Of a stretch of 64,000 nt of DNA, positions 17,985-27,137 are shown piece after piece. Numbering within the stretch: position 1 is the first letter of the stretch; each line of letters begins with the position of its first letter. The translations under genes and the position numbers were made by a program. The stretch spans positions 1,550,001-1,614,000 of the forward strand of contig CP026600.1 in NCBI GenBank assembly GCA_003288255.1, in the 5' to 3' direction. Below the pieces are notes generated by a model. It did no database searches, was not told the origin of the DNA, and saw only the letters and a list, made by a program, of their open reading frames with translations. This DNA comes from Clostridiaceae bacterium 14S0207 (GTDB lineage: Bacteria; Bacillota; Clostridia; Clostridiales; Clostridiaceae).

Positions 17985-19364
17985 TCATTGTATCTTAAAC
18001 TTTTGTACTGTTTTATTAAGTTTTTCAGATTGCTCTGCCTGAATCTGTGCTGTCTTTGAAATTTCCATAATAGCTTTAGTTGTTTCATCAATACTTGATA
18101 GAATCTCTTCTGAACCTTCTGCTGATTCTTGGGAAGTAGCTGATATATTTTGTATTGCAGCACTTATTTGATTCATGGATTCTAAAATCTGATTAGTACT
18201 TAAAGAAATTTCATTTGAAATACTATTAATAAATTCTGCATCTTTTTCATACTGAGTTCCAGTATCTAAAAGTAATTTATAACTTGGCTTTACACTTTCA
18301 TCAATAAAAGCTAAAACATCCTCTGTATTTTGTGAAAGATTAGTAAAAGCTTCTTGAACCTGCATTACTATATTTTGAATACTAGATACAGCATTTCCTG
18401 ATTCTTCTGCAAGTGTTCTTATTTCTTCTGCAACTACAGCAAAACCTTTTCCTTGTTCACCTACTCTTGCTGCTTCAATAGCCGCATTTAGTGCTAATAA
18501 ATTAGTTTGTTCTGATATAGCAGCTATAGCATCTGCCATAACTTTTATTTGTTCTACTATTTTTCCGGACTTAATTGCATCTATTATTTTATCATGCTTT
18601 TCTTTATAAATTCCTTCTATATTTTTTATAGAGCTAGTCCCTTCTTTGCTTATATTATTTGCTCTTTTCTTTATCTCTATAGATGATTTTTTTGCTCTTT
18701 CCGCTTTTTCTACAAACTCATTTGTTACGGATGAAACCTCTTGTGTAGATGCATTTACTTGTTCTGTAGTAGCACTTAAGTCTTCTGTTCCCTTTGATAT
18801 CTGTTGAGTAGATTCATCTATTACATCCATTTTTGATGAAATTTCTTGCATAGAAGCCGAAAGCTGCTGACTAGACAAAGTTACCTGAGCTGCTATATCC
18901 ATAATTTGAACAATTACTTCTTTTATATCTTTTAAAAATCTATTAAATGCTATTGCTAAATCCCCTATTTCATCACTTGATTTTACAGTAATATTTTCTG
19001 AAAGATCTCCTTTTCCATTTGATAATTTTTCTAATTCTTCTGTTATAAGACTTATTGGCTTTAATATTGAATTCTTAATTAAGATTATAGCAAAAACAGT
19101 AAAACCTAGTGCAAATATAAGGAACAAACAATTTATTATTTTTGCCTTCAAAATTTTATTTTTAGTAGAATTAGAATAACTATCAACGACTTTATCAATT
19201 TGTTGTGTACTATTGTTATCTTTATTTAACCTTTCTTCTTTGTGATCTACAATATTTACATCACTTTCAATTGACTTGTAAGTTACAAGATTTGTACCTA
19301 TTACTATTAATATTAAAAATAAACAAACTAAACTCATAACCCTTACTTTTGTTTTAATTTTCAT
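17985..19364 (-). CDS. methyl-accepting chemotaxis protein with minimal sensor region
   Basis: 459 residues. Membrane helices lie at about 10-28 and 74-95, with only about 45 residues between them. A HAMP domain follows (about 95-150), then the signalling domain, whose hairpin tip reads [20 protein letters not shown] and [20 protein letters not shown]. Receptors of this type form membrane arrays and control CheA. The extracytoplasmic part is too short for a Cache or four-helix ligand domain, so the signal may come through the membrane or a partner. The gene stands alone, with its own stem-loop downstream. Confidence 0.9.
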   Translation of the reverse strand: MKIKTKVRVMSLVCLFLILIVIGTNLVTYKSIESDVNIVDHKEERLNKDNNSTQQIDKVVDSYSNSTKNKILKAKIINCLFLIFALGFTVFAIILIKNSILKPISLITEELEKLSNGKGDLSENITVKSSDEIGDLAIAFNRFLKDIKEVIVQIMDIAAQVTLSSQQLSASMQEISSKMDVIDESTQQISKGTEDLSATTEQVNASTQEVSSVTNEFVEKAERAKKSSIEIKKRANNISKEGTSSIKNIEGIYKEKHDKIIDAIKSGKIVEQIKVMADAIAAISEQTNLLALNAAIEAARVGEQGKGFAVVAEEIRTLAEESGNAVSSIQNIVMQVQEAFTNLSQNTEDVLAFIDESVKPSYKLLLDTGTQYEKDAEFINSISNEISLSTNQILESMNQISAAIQNISATSQESAEGSEEILSSIDETTKAIMEISKTAQIQAEQSEKLNKTVQKFKIQ

Positions 19365-19518
19365 AAAATCCCCCCTTATTAGTTATGTATAGGTTATATA
19401 AAATTTATTATGTATAAACAAGGATTAAATGACTTATTAGTTTGAATTTTAATATATTTACTTATTTTATATATATTACCACAATTTTGACTTATTTTTT
19501 AAAAATTTATAATATTAT

Positions 19519-19788
19519 CTAGATACAATTTTTTAGAATATAAAAAATTATAACTTGTACTACTATTATAATTGGAATACCATATTTAAATTTAATATGT
19601 TTAGTTTTATGTTTAAAGGTTTCCATTCCTAAATAAGATCCTATACCTCCCCCTAAAATAGCAATCATAATTAAAGTACTTTCTTTTATTCTCCATTGTG
19701 ATTTTACAGCTTTTCTTTTATCTAAATACATAGAAATAAAGCCTATTACATTAATACAAATAAAATAATTTATTATCATGAACTTCAT
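19519..19788 (-). CDS. DUF1294 family membrane protein
   Basis: About 89 residues from ATG 19788 (MKFMIINYFICINVIGFISM). It shows the DUF1294 pattern: a first helix, the MYLDKRKAVKSQWRIKE loop, ILGGGIGSYLGMETFKHKTK, and a final helix. GGAGG sits 15 bases upstream, further than usual, so the start is not certain. Function unknown in the family. Confidence 0.75.
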   Translation of the reverse strand: MKFMIINYFICINVIGFISMYLDKRKAVKSQWRIKESTLIMIAILGGGIGSYLGMETFKHKTKHIKFKYGIPIIIVVQVIIFYILKNCI

Positions 19789-19970
19789 TATTTTTTCTTT
19801 TTTCCTCCAATATTTTTCTACTTTAAATACACACAACTAAGTTTTTCTTTTTTTACATTTTTTTGTTGACATCATAGTATTATTTATGGTAACATATAGT
19901 TTTTGCTATTTTAGCCTTTCTATGTTATACTTATTATGTAAGTATAAAATTATATATGGAGGCGAGTTAT

Positions 19971-20453
19971 TTGTTTAATATCGGTGATAAAATAGTCTAT
20001 CCAATGCAGGGTATAGGAATAATAGAGGACATAGAAGAAAAAACTTTTTCAGGTAAAACACAAACTTATTATATAATAAAAATGTTAACAAATAATATGA
20101 AAATAATGTTACCATCTATAAGAGCTGAAGATCTTAATGTACGCCTAATTAGTGATGAATCCACTTTAGAGAATGTTCTAATAGCTCTTAATAATAAACA
20201 ATGGGATTCTGAAGAAATGCCACCTTCTAAACAAAGATATAAAATTAATATGGATAAAATTAAATCAGGTTCTTTTGAAAAAAATGCTGAAGTAGTATAT
20301 GATTTAACATTTATCAATAAAAAGAAACCCCTTAATTCCAATGAAAAACAGATGTTAAAAAATACACGTAAGTTATTAATCAATGAGATAACTTTAATAA
20401 AGCAAATATCTGAAGATGAAGCAGTAAGTTTATTAAAAGAAAATATTAACTAA
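19971..20453 (+). CDS. CarD/CdnL-family RNA polymerase-binding regulator
   Basis: 160 residues. TTG 19971 is eight bases after GGAGG (19958-19962) and gives the family-typical opening MFNIGDKIVYPMQGIGII; the ATG at 19956 overlaps that site. Residues 1-60 form the Tudor-like RNA polymerase-interacting domain, and the rest is helical. CarD proteins bind the RNA polymerase beta subunit and stabilise open complexes. A TTGACA at 19866-19871 is a candidate -35 element with a weak -10. Monocistronic. Confidence 0.85.
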   Translation: MFNIGDKIVYPMQGIGIIEDIEEKTFSGKTQTYYIIKMLTNNMKIMLPSIRAEDLNVRLISDESTLENVLIALNNKQWDSEEMPPSKQRYKINMDKIKSGSFEKNAEVVYDLTFINKKKPLNSNEKQMLKNTRKLLINEITLIKQISEDEAVSLLKENIN

Positions 20454-20503
20454 TAATTATACTAAAACTAATTTGACATTATTCCTTTCTAATAAACATG
20501 CTA

Positions 20504-20932
20504 CTATTTCAAATCTTTATAGACTTTATTAAAAAACTTACTAGAAGATAGAATAATTTCTCTAAGTTCTGGAATTTCATTTTTAATAGTTTCTTTTCCT
20601 AACTCTGTTATAATGTAATATTTTTTTAATTTAGTTTCTGTATAAACTTCCAATAGTTTTTCTTTAACTAATTTTCTTAAAAGAGGATATAATGTACCAT
20701 GCGAAGGTTTCCATACATTAGAATCAAATGTATTTTCTATTTCATTTAAAATTTCTTTACCATATACAGGTTGCCCAGCTTTATAAATATAATACAAAGT
20801 ATACATTGATAAAAAGTTTGTACTAGACATCTTAGATGGAAACATTCGCTTATATTCATTTTTATATTCTTTTGGTATTGTTATTTCCTTTCTTTTATAT
20901 CCTCTTATTAAATTTAATTTAGATTCGGCCAT
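20504..20932 (-). CDS. PadR-family transcriptional regulator
   Basis: 142 residues behind GGAGG. The PadR winged helix spans about 40-115 (MYTLYYIYKAGQPVYGKEIL, WKPSHGTLYPLLRKLVKEKL, KKYYIITELGKE) and is followed by a dimerisation helix. The N-terminal 35 residues are an uncommon basic extension. PadR proteins usually repress a neighbouring transporter or their own gene. The gene upstream at 20981, 48 bases away on the same strand, probably shares its transcript. Confidence 0.82.
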   Translation of the reverse strand: MAESKLNLIRGYKRKEITIPKEYKNEYKRMFPSKMSSTNFLSMYTLYYIYKAGQPVYGKEILNEIENTFDSNVWKPSHGTLYPLLRKLVKEKLLEVYTETKLKKYYIITELGKETIKNEIPELREIILSSSKFFNKVYKDLK

Positions 20933-20980
20933 AGTTTATCTCTTTCCTCCTTTATTAAATTTATGTTTATTTTATATCTA

Positions 20981-21286
20981 TTATTCATTTACTGGATCCT
21001 TATCAATTAAAGTACTTACTTGCAGTTGAACAAATTCATCATCCCTAAGTTCTGGATCCTTAATTAAATCTTCTTCCAACACTTCATAATATCTTATAGG
21101 AAAATCTGTATTATCATCTTCAAAAGTTTTTCCTATGTACTCTAATATAAAAAGTTTTAAATCTTTTTCTGATTCAAAAACTCTTAATTCATCAACTAAA
21201 TACTTAGATAGCTGTCTCATACTTAAGCTTAATACATACTTTAAATTAATTGCTTTTAATCTTTGTTCAATCCTCTTATCTATCAT
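20981..21286 (-). CDS. conserved-looking hypothetical protein
   Basis: 101 residues, ATG 21286 behind AAAGGAGAG. Soluble, mostly helical, acidic C-terminus (ELRDDEFVQLQVSTLIDKDP). No motif recognised. It lies just upstream of and on the same strand as the PadR regulator, so it may be an operon partner. Confidence 0.6.
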   Translation of the reverse strand: MIDKRIEQRLKAINLKYVLSLSMRQLSKYLVDELRVFESEKDLKLFILEYIGKTFEDDNTDFPIRYYEVLEEDLIKDPELRDDEFVQLQVSTLIDKDPVNE

Positions 21287-21491
21287 GTTCTTTCTCTCCT
21301 TTATAGTAGTATAACACTAATATAACGTTTTTTCCAATTACTTGCAAAACATTTTTTTCTTTAGGGCAATTCTAAGGATTATCGTTTATTTTTCTATTTT
21401 AAAATTTATTATTTTTATGTCGCAATTGACTTTTTATATAAAAACATACTTAAATTTCTATCTAAGAGTTTTACATAGCTTTTATATTGTT

Positions 21492-21794
21492 TTAAAAAAT
21501 AAAACTCATTATTGTTATAAATAATATTATACTCATAAATACTAAAGATATATTTTTTCCAAGTTTAGCTCCGTAACCTTCCTTATGTTTATATCCATTA
21601 ATTCCTGCTAAAGTAAATAAAATGATTGATATAACCGAACTAGGTATTGAACCATGAACTACTCCTACTATATATTGTCCTATAGTTTTTCCGCCTATAT
21701 AAGTAAATGACACCATTATAGCAAATAAAGAAATTATTAATGCTAAGGTTCCTATTCCATATTTTTTGTCTCCAATACTATTTACTCCACTCAT
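21492..21794 (-). CDS. small multi-pass membrane protein (DUF-type)
   Basis: 100 residues, GGAGG upstream of ATG 21794. Three predicted helices (about 12-33, 38-62, 76-100) with short loops, including KHKEGYGAKLGKN. It resembles small DUF6142-like membrane proteins of Firmicutes, but I cannot assign the family firmly. It stands alone between AT-rich spacers. Confidence 0.55.
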   Translation of the reverse strand: MSGVNSIGDKKYGIGTLALIISLFAIMVSFTYIGGKTIGQYIVGVVHGSIPSSVISIILFTLAGINGYKHKEGYGAKLGKNISLVFMSIILFITIMSFIF

Positions 21795-21950
21795 GATTAT
21801 CCTCCTTTACCGCATTTATATTTTCATAATATTTAAACAATTTTATATTGATTATATCAAAGTTTAACCATATATTCCATAATTATTTTATTTTTCTTTT
21901 TTAACCATACTTTCCTGATGTTTAAATTATATAAAAGATACTAATTTAAT

Positions 21951-21991
21951 AAAGAAACTACCATTGAAACTTTTTCATTAGCAGTTTCTTT
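21951..21991 (-). terminator. hairpin after the ABC-F gene
   Basis: AAAGAAACT (21951-21959) and AGTTTCTTT (21983-21991) form a 9-bp perfect stem just beyond the ABC-F stop at 22003. Confidence 0.55.
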
Positions 21992-22002
21992 ATATTAATT
22001 TA

Positions 22003-23559
22003 TTATATTATTTTTGTAGACCACGCCTCTGCATTCCACACATCCATTACTAATCCTTCATAAAATTCTGGTTCATGACATACAAGTAGAACTGTACCTT
22101 TAAATTCTCTTATAGCCTTTTTTAGTTCTTCTTTTGCTTCTACATCTAAATGATTTGTAGGCTCGTCTAATACTAAAAAGTTTGTTTCTTTAAGCATTAA
22201 CTTACAAAGTCGTACCTTTGCATTTTCTCCACCACTTAAAACTTTCATCTTACTTTCTATATGTTCTGTAGTAAGTCCACATTTTGCTAGAGCAGCTCTT
22301 ACTTCACCATTGCCCAGTGATGGAAAAGTATTCCACACTTCATCTAAAGCAGTATTATTGTTTTCTCTATCTCCTTCTTGCTCAAAGTAACCTGTAAATA
22401 AATAATCACCTAATTTAGCTTCTCCTGATATTGGTTTTATGATACCTAGAAGAGTTTTTAATAATGTAGTCTTTCCTAATCCGTTAACCCCTTTTATAGC
22501 AATTTTTTGTCCTCTTTCTAAAACTACGTTTACAGGTTTTGTTAATGGAGAATCATAGCCTAACACTAAATCTTTAGTACTTAATATTATTTTACCTGCC
22601 GCCCTTGATTCTTTAAATTTGAAAGTTGGTTTAATTCTTTCCTTTGGCTTTTGTAAAACTTCCATTTTTTCTAATTGTTTTTCTCTTGATTTTGCTCTAC
22701 CTTTTGTAGAAAATCTAGCCTTATTTCTTGCAATGAAATCCTCTAATTGCTCAATTTCCTTTTGTTGTTTTTCATATGCTTGTTTTTCTTGTTTATGCTT
22801 TATTTCATTCATTTGAAGAAAATATTCATAAGTTCCTTTGTATCTAGTAATTTCACCATTTTCCACATGATAAATCACATTTACAACTGCATTCATAAAA
22901 CTTTCATCATGTGATACCAAAATAAAGGCATTTTCATATTCTTGTAAAAATCTCTTAAGCCATTCTATATGTTCTACATCTAAATAGTTTGTAGGTTCAT
23001 CTAATATTAATATCATAGGTTGCTCTAATAAAAGCTTAGTCAATAAAACTTTAGTCCTTTGTCCTCCACTAAGTTCATCAACTTTTTTATCAAGTCCAAT
23101 CTCCATAAGACCAAGTCCGCTTGCTACCTCTTGTATTTTAGCATCTATAGTGTAAAAACCACTTTGTTCTAAAATAGTCTGAATTTCTCCTACATCTTCC
23201 ATCATTTTAGACACTTCATCCTCTGATGAATCTACCATTTTTTCATATATACTCATCATTTCATTTTCTAAGTCAAACATACCTTTAAATGCTTCTCTTA
23301 ACGCATCTCTTATACTCATTCCTGGTATTAATTGACTATGCTGGTCCAAGTAACCATAAGTTACTCTATTACACCATTGGACTTTTCCTTCATCCGGTAC
23401 TATTTTTCCAGTAATTATATTTATAAATGTACTTTTTCCTTCTCCATTGGCACCAACCAACCCGACATGTTCCCCTTTTAAAAGTCTAAAAGAAACATTT
23501 TCTAGAATTTGTCTTCCTCCAAATCCCTGACTTACGTTATCAACCGTTAAAATACTCAT
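22003..23559 (-). CDS. ABC-F family ATPase (YfmM-like)
   Basis: 518 residues with two ATPase domains and no membrane segments. Walker A motifs are GANGEGKS (near 37) and GVNGLGKT (near 355), signatures LSGGQRTK and LSGGENAK, Walker B LILDEPTNYLD and LVLDEPTNHLD. The linker between domains (about 240-300) is Lys/Glu-rich, as in ribosome-acting ABC-F proteins. Members rescue or remodel stalled ribosomes, and some give resistance to ribosome-targeting antibiotics. The sequence looks housekeeping rather than a known resistance type, though the branch cannot be fixed by eye. Confidence 0.88.
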   Translation of the reverse strand: MSILTVDNVSQGFGGRQILENVSFRLLKGEHVGLVGANGEGKSTFINIITGKIVPDEGKVQWCNRVTYGYLDQHSQLIPGMSIRDALREAFKGMFDLENEMMSIYEKMVDSSEDEVSKMMEDVGEIQTILEQSGFYTIDAKIQEVASGLGLMEIGLDKKVDELSGGQRTKVLLTKLLLEQPMILILDEPTNYLDVEHIEWLKRFLQEYENAFILVSHDESFMNAVVNVIYHVENGEITRYKGTYEYFLQMNEIKHKQEKQAYEKQQKEIEQLEDFIARNKARFSTKGRAKSREKQLEKMEVLQKPKERIKPTFKFKESRAAGKIILSTKDLVLGYDSPLTKPVNVVLERGQKIAIKGVNGLGKTTLLKTLLGIIKPISGEAKLGDYLFTGYFEQEGDRENNNTALDEVWNTFPSLGNGEVRAALAKCGLTTEHIESKMKVLSGGENAKVRLCKLMLKETNFLVLDEPTNHLDVEAKEELKKAIREFKGTVLLVCHEPEFYEGLVMDVWNAEAWSTKII

Positions 23560-23634
23560 CTTTATTTTGCTACTATAAAAGTACTAAACTACATCTTCTG
23601 TATTTATTAATTACTAAAAGTAGCGCCTCCTTCT

Positions 23635-24609
23635 TTATAATATGTCTATTAAATCCCCTGGATTATTTTTAAGTTTATCTATAGAATGTATATACCTATT
23701 TGTAGTAGATATATTAGCATGTGCTGCAAAATCTCTAACTTTTTCTAGTGTAGCTCCTGATTGGATTACTAATGTTATAGCTGTATGTCTTGTAGAGTGG
23801 ACTTGTAGTTTTTTATCTATACCTGCTTTTTTTCTTGTTCTATCTATAATTAAATTTAAAGTATTACGATTTAATTTTTTACCATTTAATCCATTAGTAG
23901 AATGTCCCATAAACAAATATTCTTCACTATTTGTTTTTAAATTTCTCTGTGTCTTTTCAAGATATGTTAAAATTAATTCTTTAACTCCATCTTGCAATTT
24001 AACTAAATCTTTTTTTCCACCCTTTCTTCTAACCTCTATTACATCAAAATCTGCATATTTTTTTATATCTTTTAATTGTATGTTTATAATCTCTGATTTT
24101 CTTAATGCTGTAGTTAGAGCTAAAGATAATATACATTTATCCCTAAGTCCAATTAAAGTATCGATATCGATACTTTCTAATAACTTAACACACTCTTCTT
24201 TAGTTAAAAATTCAGTTTCCTTATTAACTACAGTTGGTTTTTCATCCCCTAATTCTGCAAAAGGATTGTATTTAATTATTTGTATATCTCTAACATTATC
24301 TCTATATTTAAGTAACCACCTATATAATGCACTTAGAGATGAAACCTTTCGATTAATTGTAGCAGAAGCATACCCCTTGTTTTTTAGTTCTAAAATATAT
24401 TGTTCTGCATGAAGAAAATTTACACACCTAACTTGGTCTATGGATATACTTTTTATATTTTCTACTCCAAAAAAATCTTTTATATCTCTTTCATAACTTT
24501 TAGATGTATTTTTACTTTTCAAAGCTTTAATCTTTAAAAAATATTCTATAAAATGAGGTTTTTCCTTTAAAATACTTATTTTCTCCTCATTTACACTTAC
24601 TATATCCAT
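23635..24609 (-). CDS. tyrosine recombinase / integrase
   Basis: 324 residues. An N-terminal SAM-like core-binding domain spans about 20-125 and the catalytic domain about 145-320. Active-site residues are visible: Arg in TALRKSEI, Lys in RRKGGKK, His-x-x-Arg in VHSTRHTA, His in FAAHANIST and Tyr in TTNRYIHS. It is XerC/D-like in size but is not next to xer-associated genes, and no phage or conjugation genes or att repeats were seen nearby. It could be a domesticated recombinase or a phage relic. Confidence 0.87.
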   Translation of the reverse strand: MDIVSVNEEKISILKEKPHFIEYFLKIKALKSKNTSKSYERDIKDFFGVENIKSISIDQVRCVNFLHAEQYILELKNKGYASATINRKVSSLSALYRWLLKYRDNVRDIQIIKYNPFAELGDEKPTVVNKETEFLTKEECVKLLESIDIDTLIGLRDKCILSLALTTALRKSEIINIQLKDIKKYADFDVIEVRRKGGKKDLVKLQDGVKELILTYLEKTQRNLKTNSEEYLFMGHSTNGLNGKKLNRNTLNLIIDRTRKKAGIDKKLQVHSTRHTAITLVIQSGATLEKVRDFAAHANISTTNRYIHSIDKLKNNPGDLIDIL

Positions 24610-24651
24610 TTATATATGATTTACCCTCTTTCTTAATTCAATTTTTAATTT

Positions 24652-25641
24652 TTATAAATTTGAGATACCCAGAGCCTTATGTTGAGTTAAGATATATTCT
24701 TTTAATATTTCTTTAGTATTTGCAGCAAACTCATATACTAAGAATTCTGGACTAACAAGTTCAACTATCTGGCTAACTTTAGTATGAGTAAAAGGTTTAT
24801 GCTGATCTATATTAAAAATATGATCATATGCAAGCTTGAAATTTTCAAAAAATTCTTCACTACTATGAGGATTTTTATATGTAATTTTTTCTTTTAATTT
24901 TTTTCTTACGTAAGGACCTGATATAGAACAATTTAAGTGTATACCTTTTATATGATTTTTTAAGGTTACAAGCTCCATTATTTTCTTTTTAACATAATCT
25001 ATACCTTCTTCTTCAGTATTTAGATTAATATTTGTATTTATCAAATGAGCTGTATCCAACATAAAACCACATTTACTATAATTTACCTTTGATAAAAGTT
25101 TTTCTGCTAATTTTTTATCTAAAAAATTTAATCCCGGCCACCAAAGATTTTCAAAGAGAAGATAAAAATCACCTTCAAAACCTTTTAACACCTCATTTAA
25201 AAATTCTATAGAGGCATTTATAATTTCCTCGTTACTATATGGAAATTTATAAGTAAAACAATGTTCTAAAGCAACATGCGTTACATGAAAAACAACATAC
25301 TTAGCACCGACACTTTTGGCAAGTTTTAACTCATTTCTATAAGTTTCTATAATATCTTCTATGGTACCTCCATAAAATTGCTTTACTGTATCCATAGTTC
25401 CAAATTGTTTTTCTAATTCCTTTATATTACCCTTATAAAAATCCAACCAAATTGGATAATACCTTAAGTGAACCCCTTTTATAATTTCTCCATTTAATCT
25501 TTTTTCATCTAATTCTCCACATTGAATTAGTTCTACACCTGTTAGATTTAATTTTTTTAAAAACTTTTCTACTTCTTTGGAAGTTGCACCAAATCTGTCT
25601 AGATCCAATGGATAATTTGATGTATTAATTAACCTTTCCAT
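24652..25641 (-). CDS. TIM-barrel sugar-phosphate isomerase / AP-endonuclease-2-like protein
   Basis: 329 residues. The xylose-isomerase-like barrel is indicated by ordered strands ending in metal-ligand residues: VELIQCGELDE, YVVFHVTHVALEHCF, FYLLFENLWW, CGFMLDTAHLI, IKGIHLNCS. Its relatives are isomerases, epimerases or endonuclease IV-like enzymes using divalent metal. An unusually aromatic FENLWWPGLNF segment is present. The specific reaction cannot be read from sequence, and no sugar operon flanks it. Confidence 0.7.
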   Translation of the reverse strand: MERLINTSNYPLDLDRFGATSKEVEKFLKKLNLTGVELIQCGELDEKRLNGEIIKGVHLRYYPIWLDFYKGNIKELEKQFGTMDTVKQFYGGTIEDIIETYRNELKLAKSVGAKYVVFHVTHVALEHCFTYKFPYSNEEIINASIEFLNEVLKGFEGDFYLLFENLWWPGLNFLDKKLAEKLLSKVNYSKCGFMLDTAHLINTNINLNTEEEGIDYVKKKIMELVTLKNHIKGIHLNCSISGPYVRKKLKEKITYKNPHSSEEFFENFKLAYDHIFNIDQHKPFTHTKVSQIVELVSPEFLVYEFAANTKEILKEYILTQHKALGISNL

Positions 25642-25826
25642 TTAATTTCCTTTCCAAAACACAATAATAAATTTTTATTTTTTATTTTTAAATCTATTTG
25701 TTTTAATTAATATTACTATACTTTATATTCTTTATCAAGTAGCCTTATTTCAAGGCTTTTCAATCATATATAAAATAATTTTTAAACACCTTTTTTGTTA
25801 AGATACTTAAATCATATAACAAAAAC

Positions 25827-25853
25827 AACCTACAATATAATTTATTGTAGGTT
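25827..25853 (-). terminator. intrinsic terminator
   Basis: Perfect 11-bp stem AACCTACAATA / TATTGTAGGTT with a five-base loop, followed on the minus strand by GTTTTTG; it ends the gene at 25883. Confidence 0.7.
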
Positions 25854-25882
25854 ATTTCTATGTAATTATTATATTGTTTTTA

Positions 25883-26806
25883 TTATTGTTTTCTCATAAA
25901 GAAATTCATTTTTTGTGCATCTTCAGTTTCAAAATCTATATTTCTTTTATGTATTGGTTGATTATTATTTTGAGCAAATAAGTTATCACAAACTAATGCA
26001 TAATCAGTACTACCTTCTTTAGCCCATCCCATAAATATATAAACATGTGATGGATATCCTTCCATATTAGTCATATCCGTAGTAAAACAAACATCACCTT
26101 TTTGTAATTGTTTTGGATCTGTGATTTTTTGCCATCCTAAATTTTGTAAAGACGAAACTAAATCTTTTGTATTCTTAACCTCTCTAGGAACCTGAACTCC
26201 ACTTTGTCTCAAAAGTTCTGATATATATATAGCTGCCAATCCAGTTGTTTCATTTTCATTTATTCTTACAGACTCCTCTAATGCTTTCTTTCTATTTTCG
26301 TCACCTAAAACATTAGTATAAACAGCATTATTTATTGCTCCTACCGGTTGCTGAGTTTGTGGGTTTACTTGTGGGGTAGTTGGCTTATTATTTGGCTCTA
26401 CTTTTTGTTCTACTTTAATAGATTCAGTATTTTTTCCTGTTAGTTTATCAGCAGGAGTGTTAATCATTTTTATTCCTACAAATACTACTACCAAAGCAAC
26501 AATACCAATTGCTCCACCCATAATCATATTATTTTTTTTGTCATAATTTTCTTCCATTTGTTGCATTTCTTTTATGCATTTTTGAACTTCATGATCATTT
26601 TTCATCTTTTGAACATATTTAGACTTTCCGCCAAATATTCCATCTTCTTTTAACTTATTAATGTGCTTTACAATATCTTCCCCTGCACCTTTTATTTTTT
26701 CTTCTTTTTTATTAAGCTTTTTTTCATTACTATTCTCTACATTTGTATTATGTTCTTGAAAATATTTTTTTTCCTTTATATTATTATCATTATTTTCATT
26801 ATTCAT
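25883..26806 (-). CDS. membrane-anchored NlpC/CHAP-like protein lacking catalytic cysteine
   Basis: 307 residues. The N-terminal 90 residues are charged and cytoplasmic (Asn/Lys/Glu-rich). One membrane helix lies at about 94-112 (MGGAIGIVALVVVFVGIKM). A Pro/Gln-rich linker (about 128-155) precedes an external domain (about 165-305). The latter has the layout of a papain-like NlpC/CHAP amidase: LAAIYISELLRQSGV, LQKGDVCFTTD, GYPSHVYIFMGW. The catalytic Cys expected at the start of the first helix is not there, so it may bind rather than cut peptidoglycan. Downstream terminator at 25827. Confidence 0.65.
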   Translation of the reverse strand: MNNENNDNNIKEKKYFQEHNTNVENSNEKKLNKKEEKIKGAGEDIVKHINKLKEDGIFGGKSKYVQKMKNDHEVQKCIKEMQQMEENYDKKNNMIMGGAIGIVALVVVFVGIKMINTPADKLTGKNTESIKVEQKVEPNNKPTTPQVNPQTQQPVGAINNAVYTNVLGDENRKKALEESVRINENETTGLAAIYISELLRQSGVQVPREVKNTKDLVSSLQNLGWQKITDPKQLQKGDVCFTTDMTNMEGYPSHVYIFMGWAKEGSTDYALVCDNLFAQNNNQPIHKRNIDFETEDAQKMNFFMRKQ

Positions 26807-26937
26807 TAAAAATCACTCTTTTCTAATCTTATTTAGCAAGAAAACTTACAACTTGTATACATTTTACTTAACTTAGTTAAATAATAAAACTATATATTAA
26901 ATTAAACTTTGCATACAGCATTAATATCTGAATTAAA

Positions 26938-26959
26938 TTAATTAGATGCATTTAATTAA
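26938..26959. promoter_or_regulatory. 22-bp near-perfect palindrome
   Basis: Arms TTAATTA and TAATTAA flank GATGCATT; 20 of 22 positions are symmetric. It sits in the 26807-27137 gap between two divergent genes and is a candidate operator for either. The rest of the gap is AT-rich promoter sequence. Confidence 0.35.
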
Positions 26960-27137
26960 ACCGATAAAAAACTATACATATACATTGTAAATTATAATAG
27001 GAATTCTTTCAACAAAATCCTCAACTTTTTTTAAAAAAAGTTATATTTTTTACGTAAATTGTTTGGTAACTTTTTAAATGTTTCAAATATACTGTATATA
27101 GTCATATTATAGGAATTTAATACTAGGAGGAATATTT

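Noticed and set aside
17945..18163. Short basic frame at the 3' end of the chemotaxis receptor
   Set aside because: It overlaps the receptor in another frame and reads as low-complexity Lys/Gln sequence.
23642..24412. Long plus-strand frame opposite the recombinase gene
   Set aside because: It is a shadow of the minus-strand recombinase; it has no ribosome binding site and no recognisable domain.
23635..26806. Prophage remnant suggested by the integrase and cell-wall-like gene
   Set aside because: No capsid, portal, terminase, tail or repressor genes and no att repeats were seen around them.
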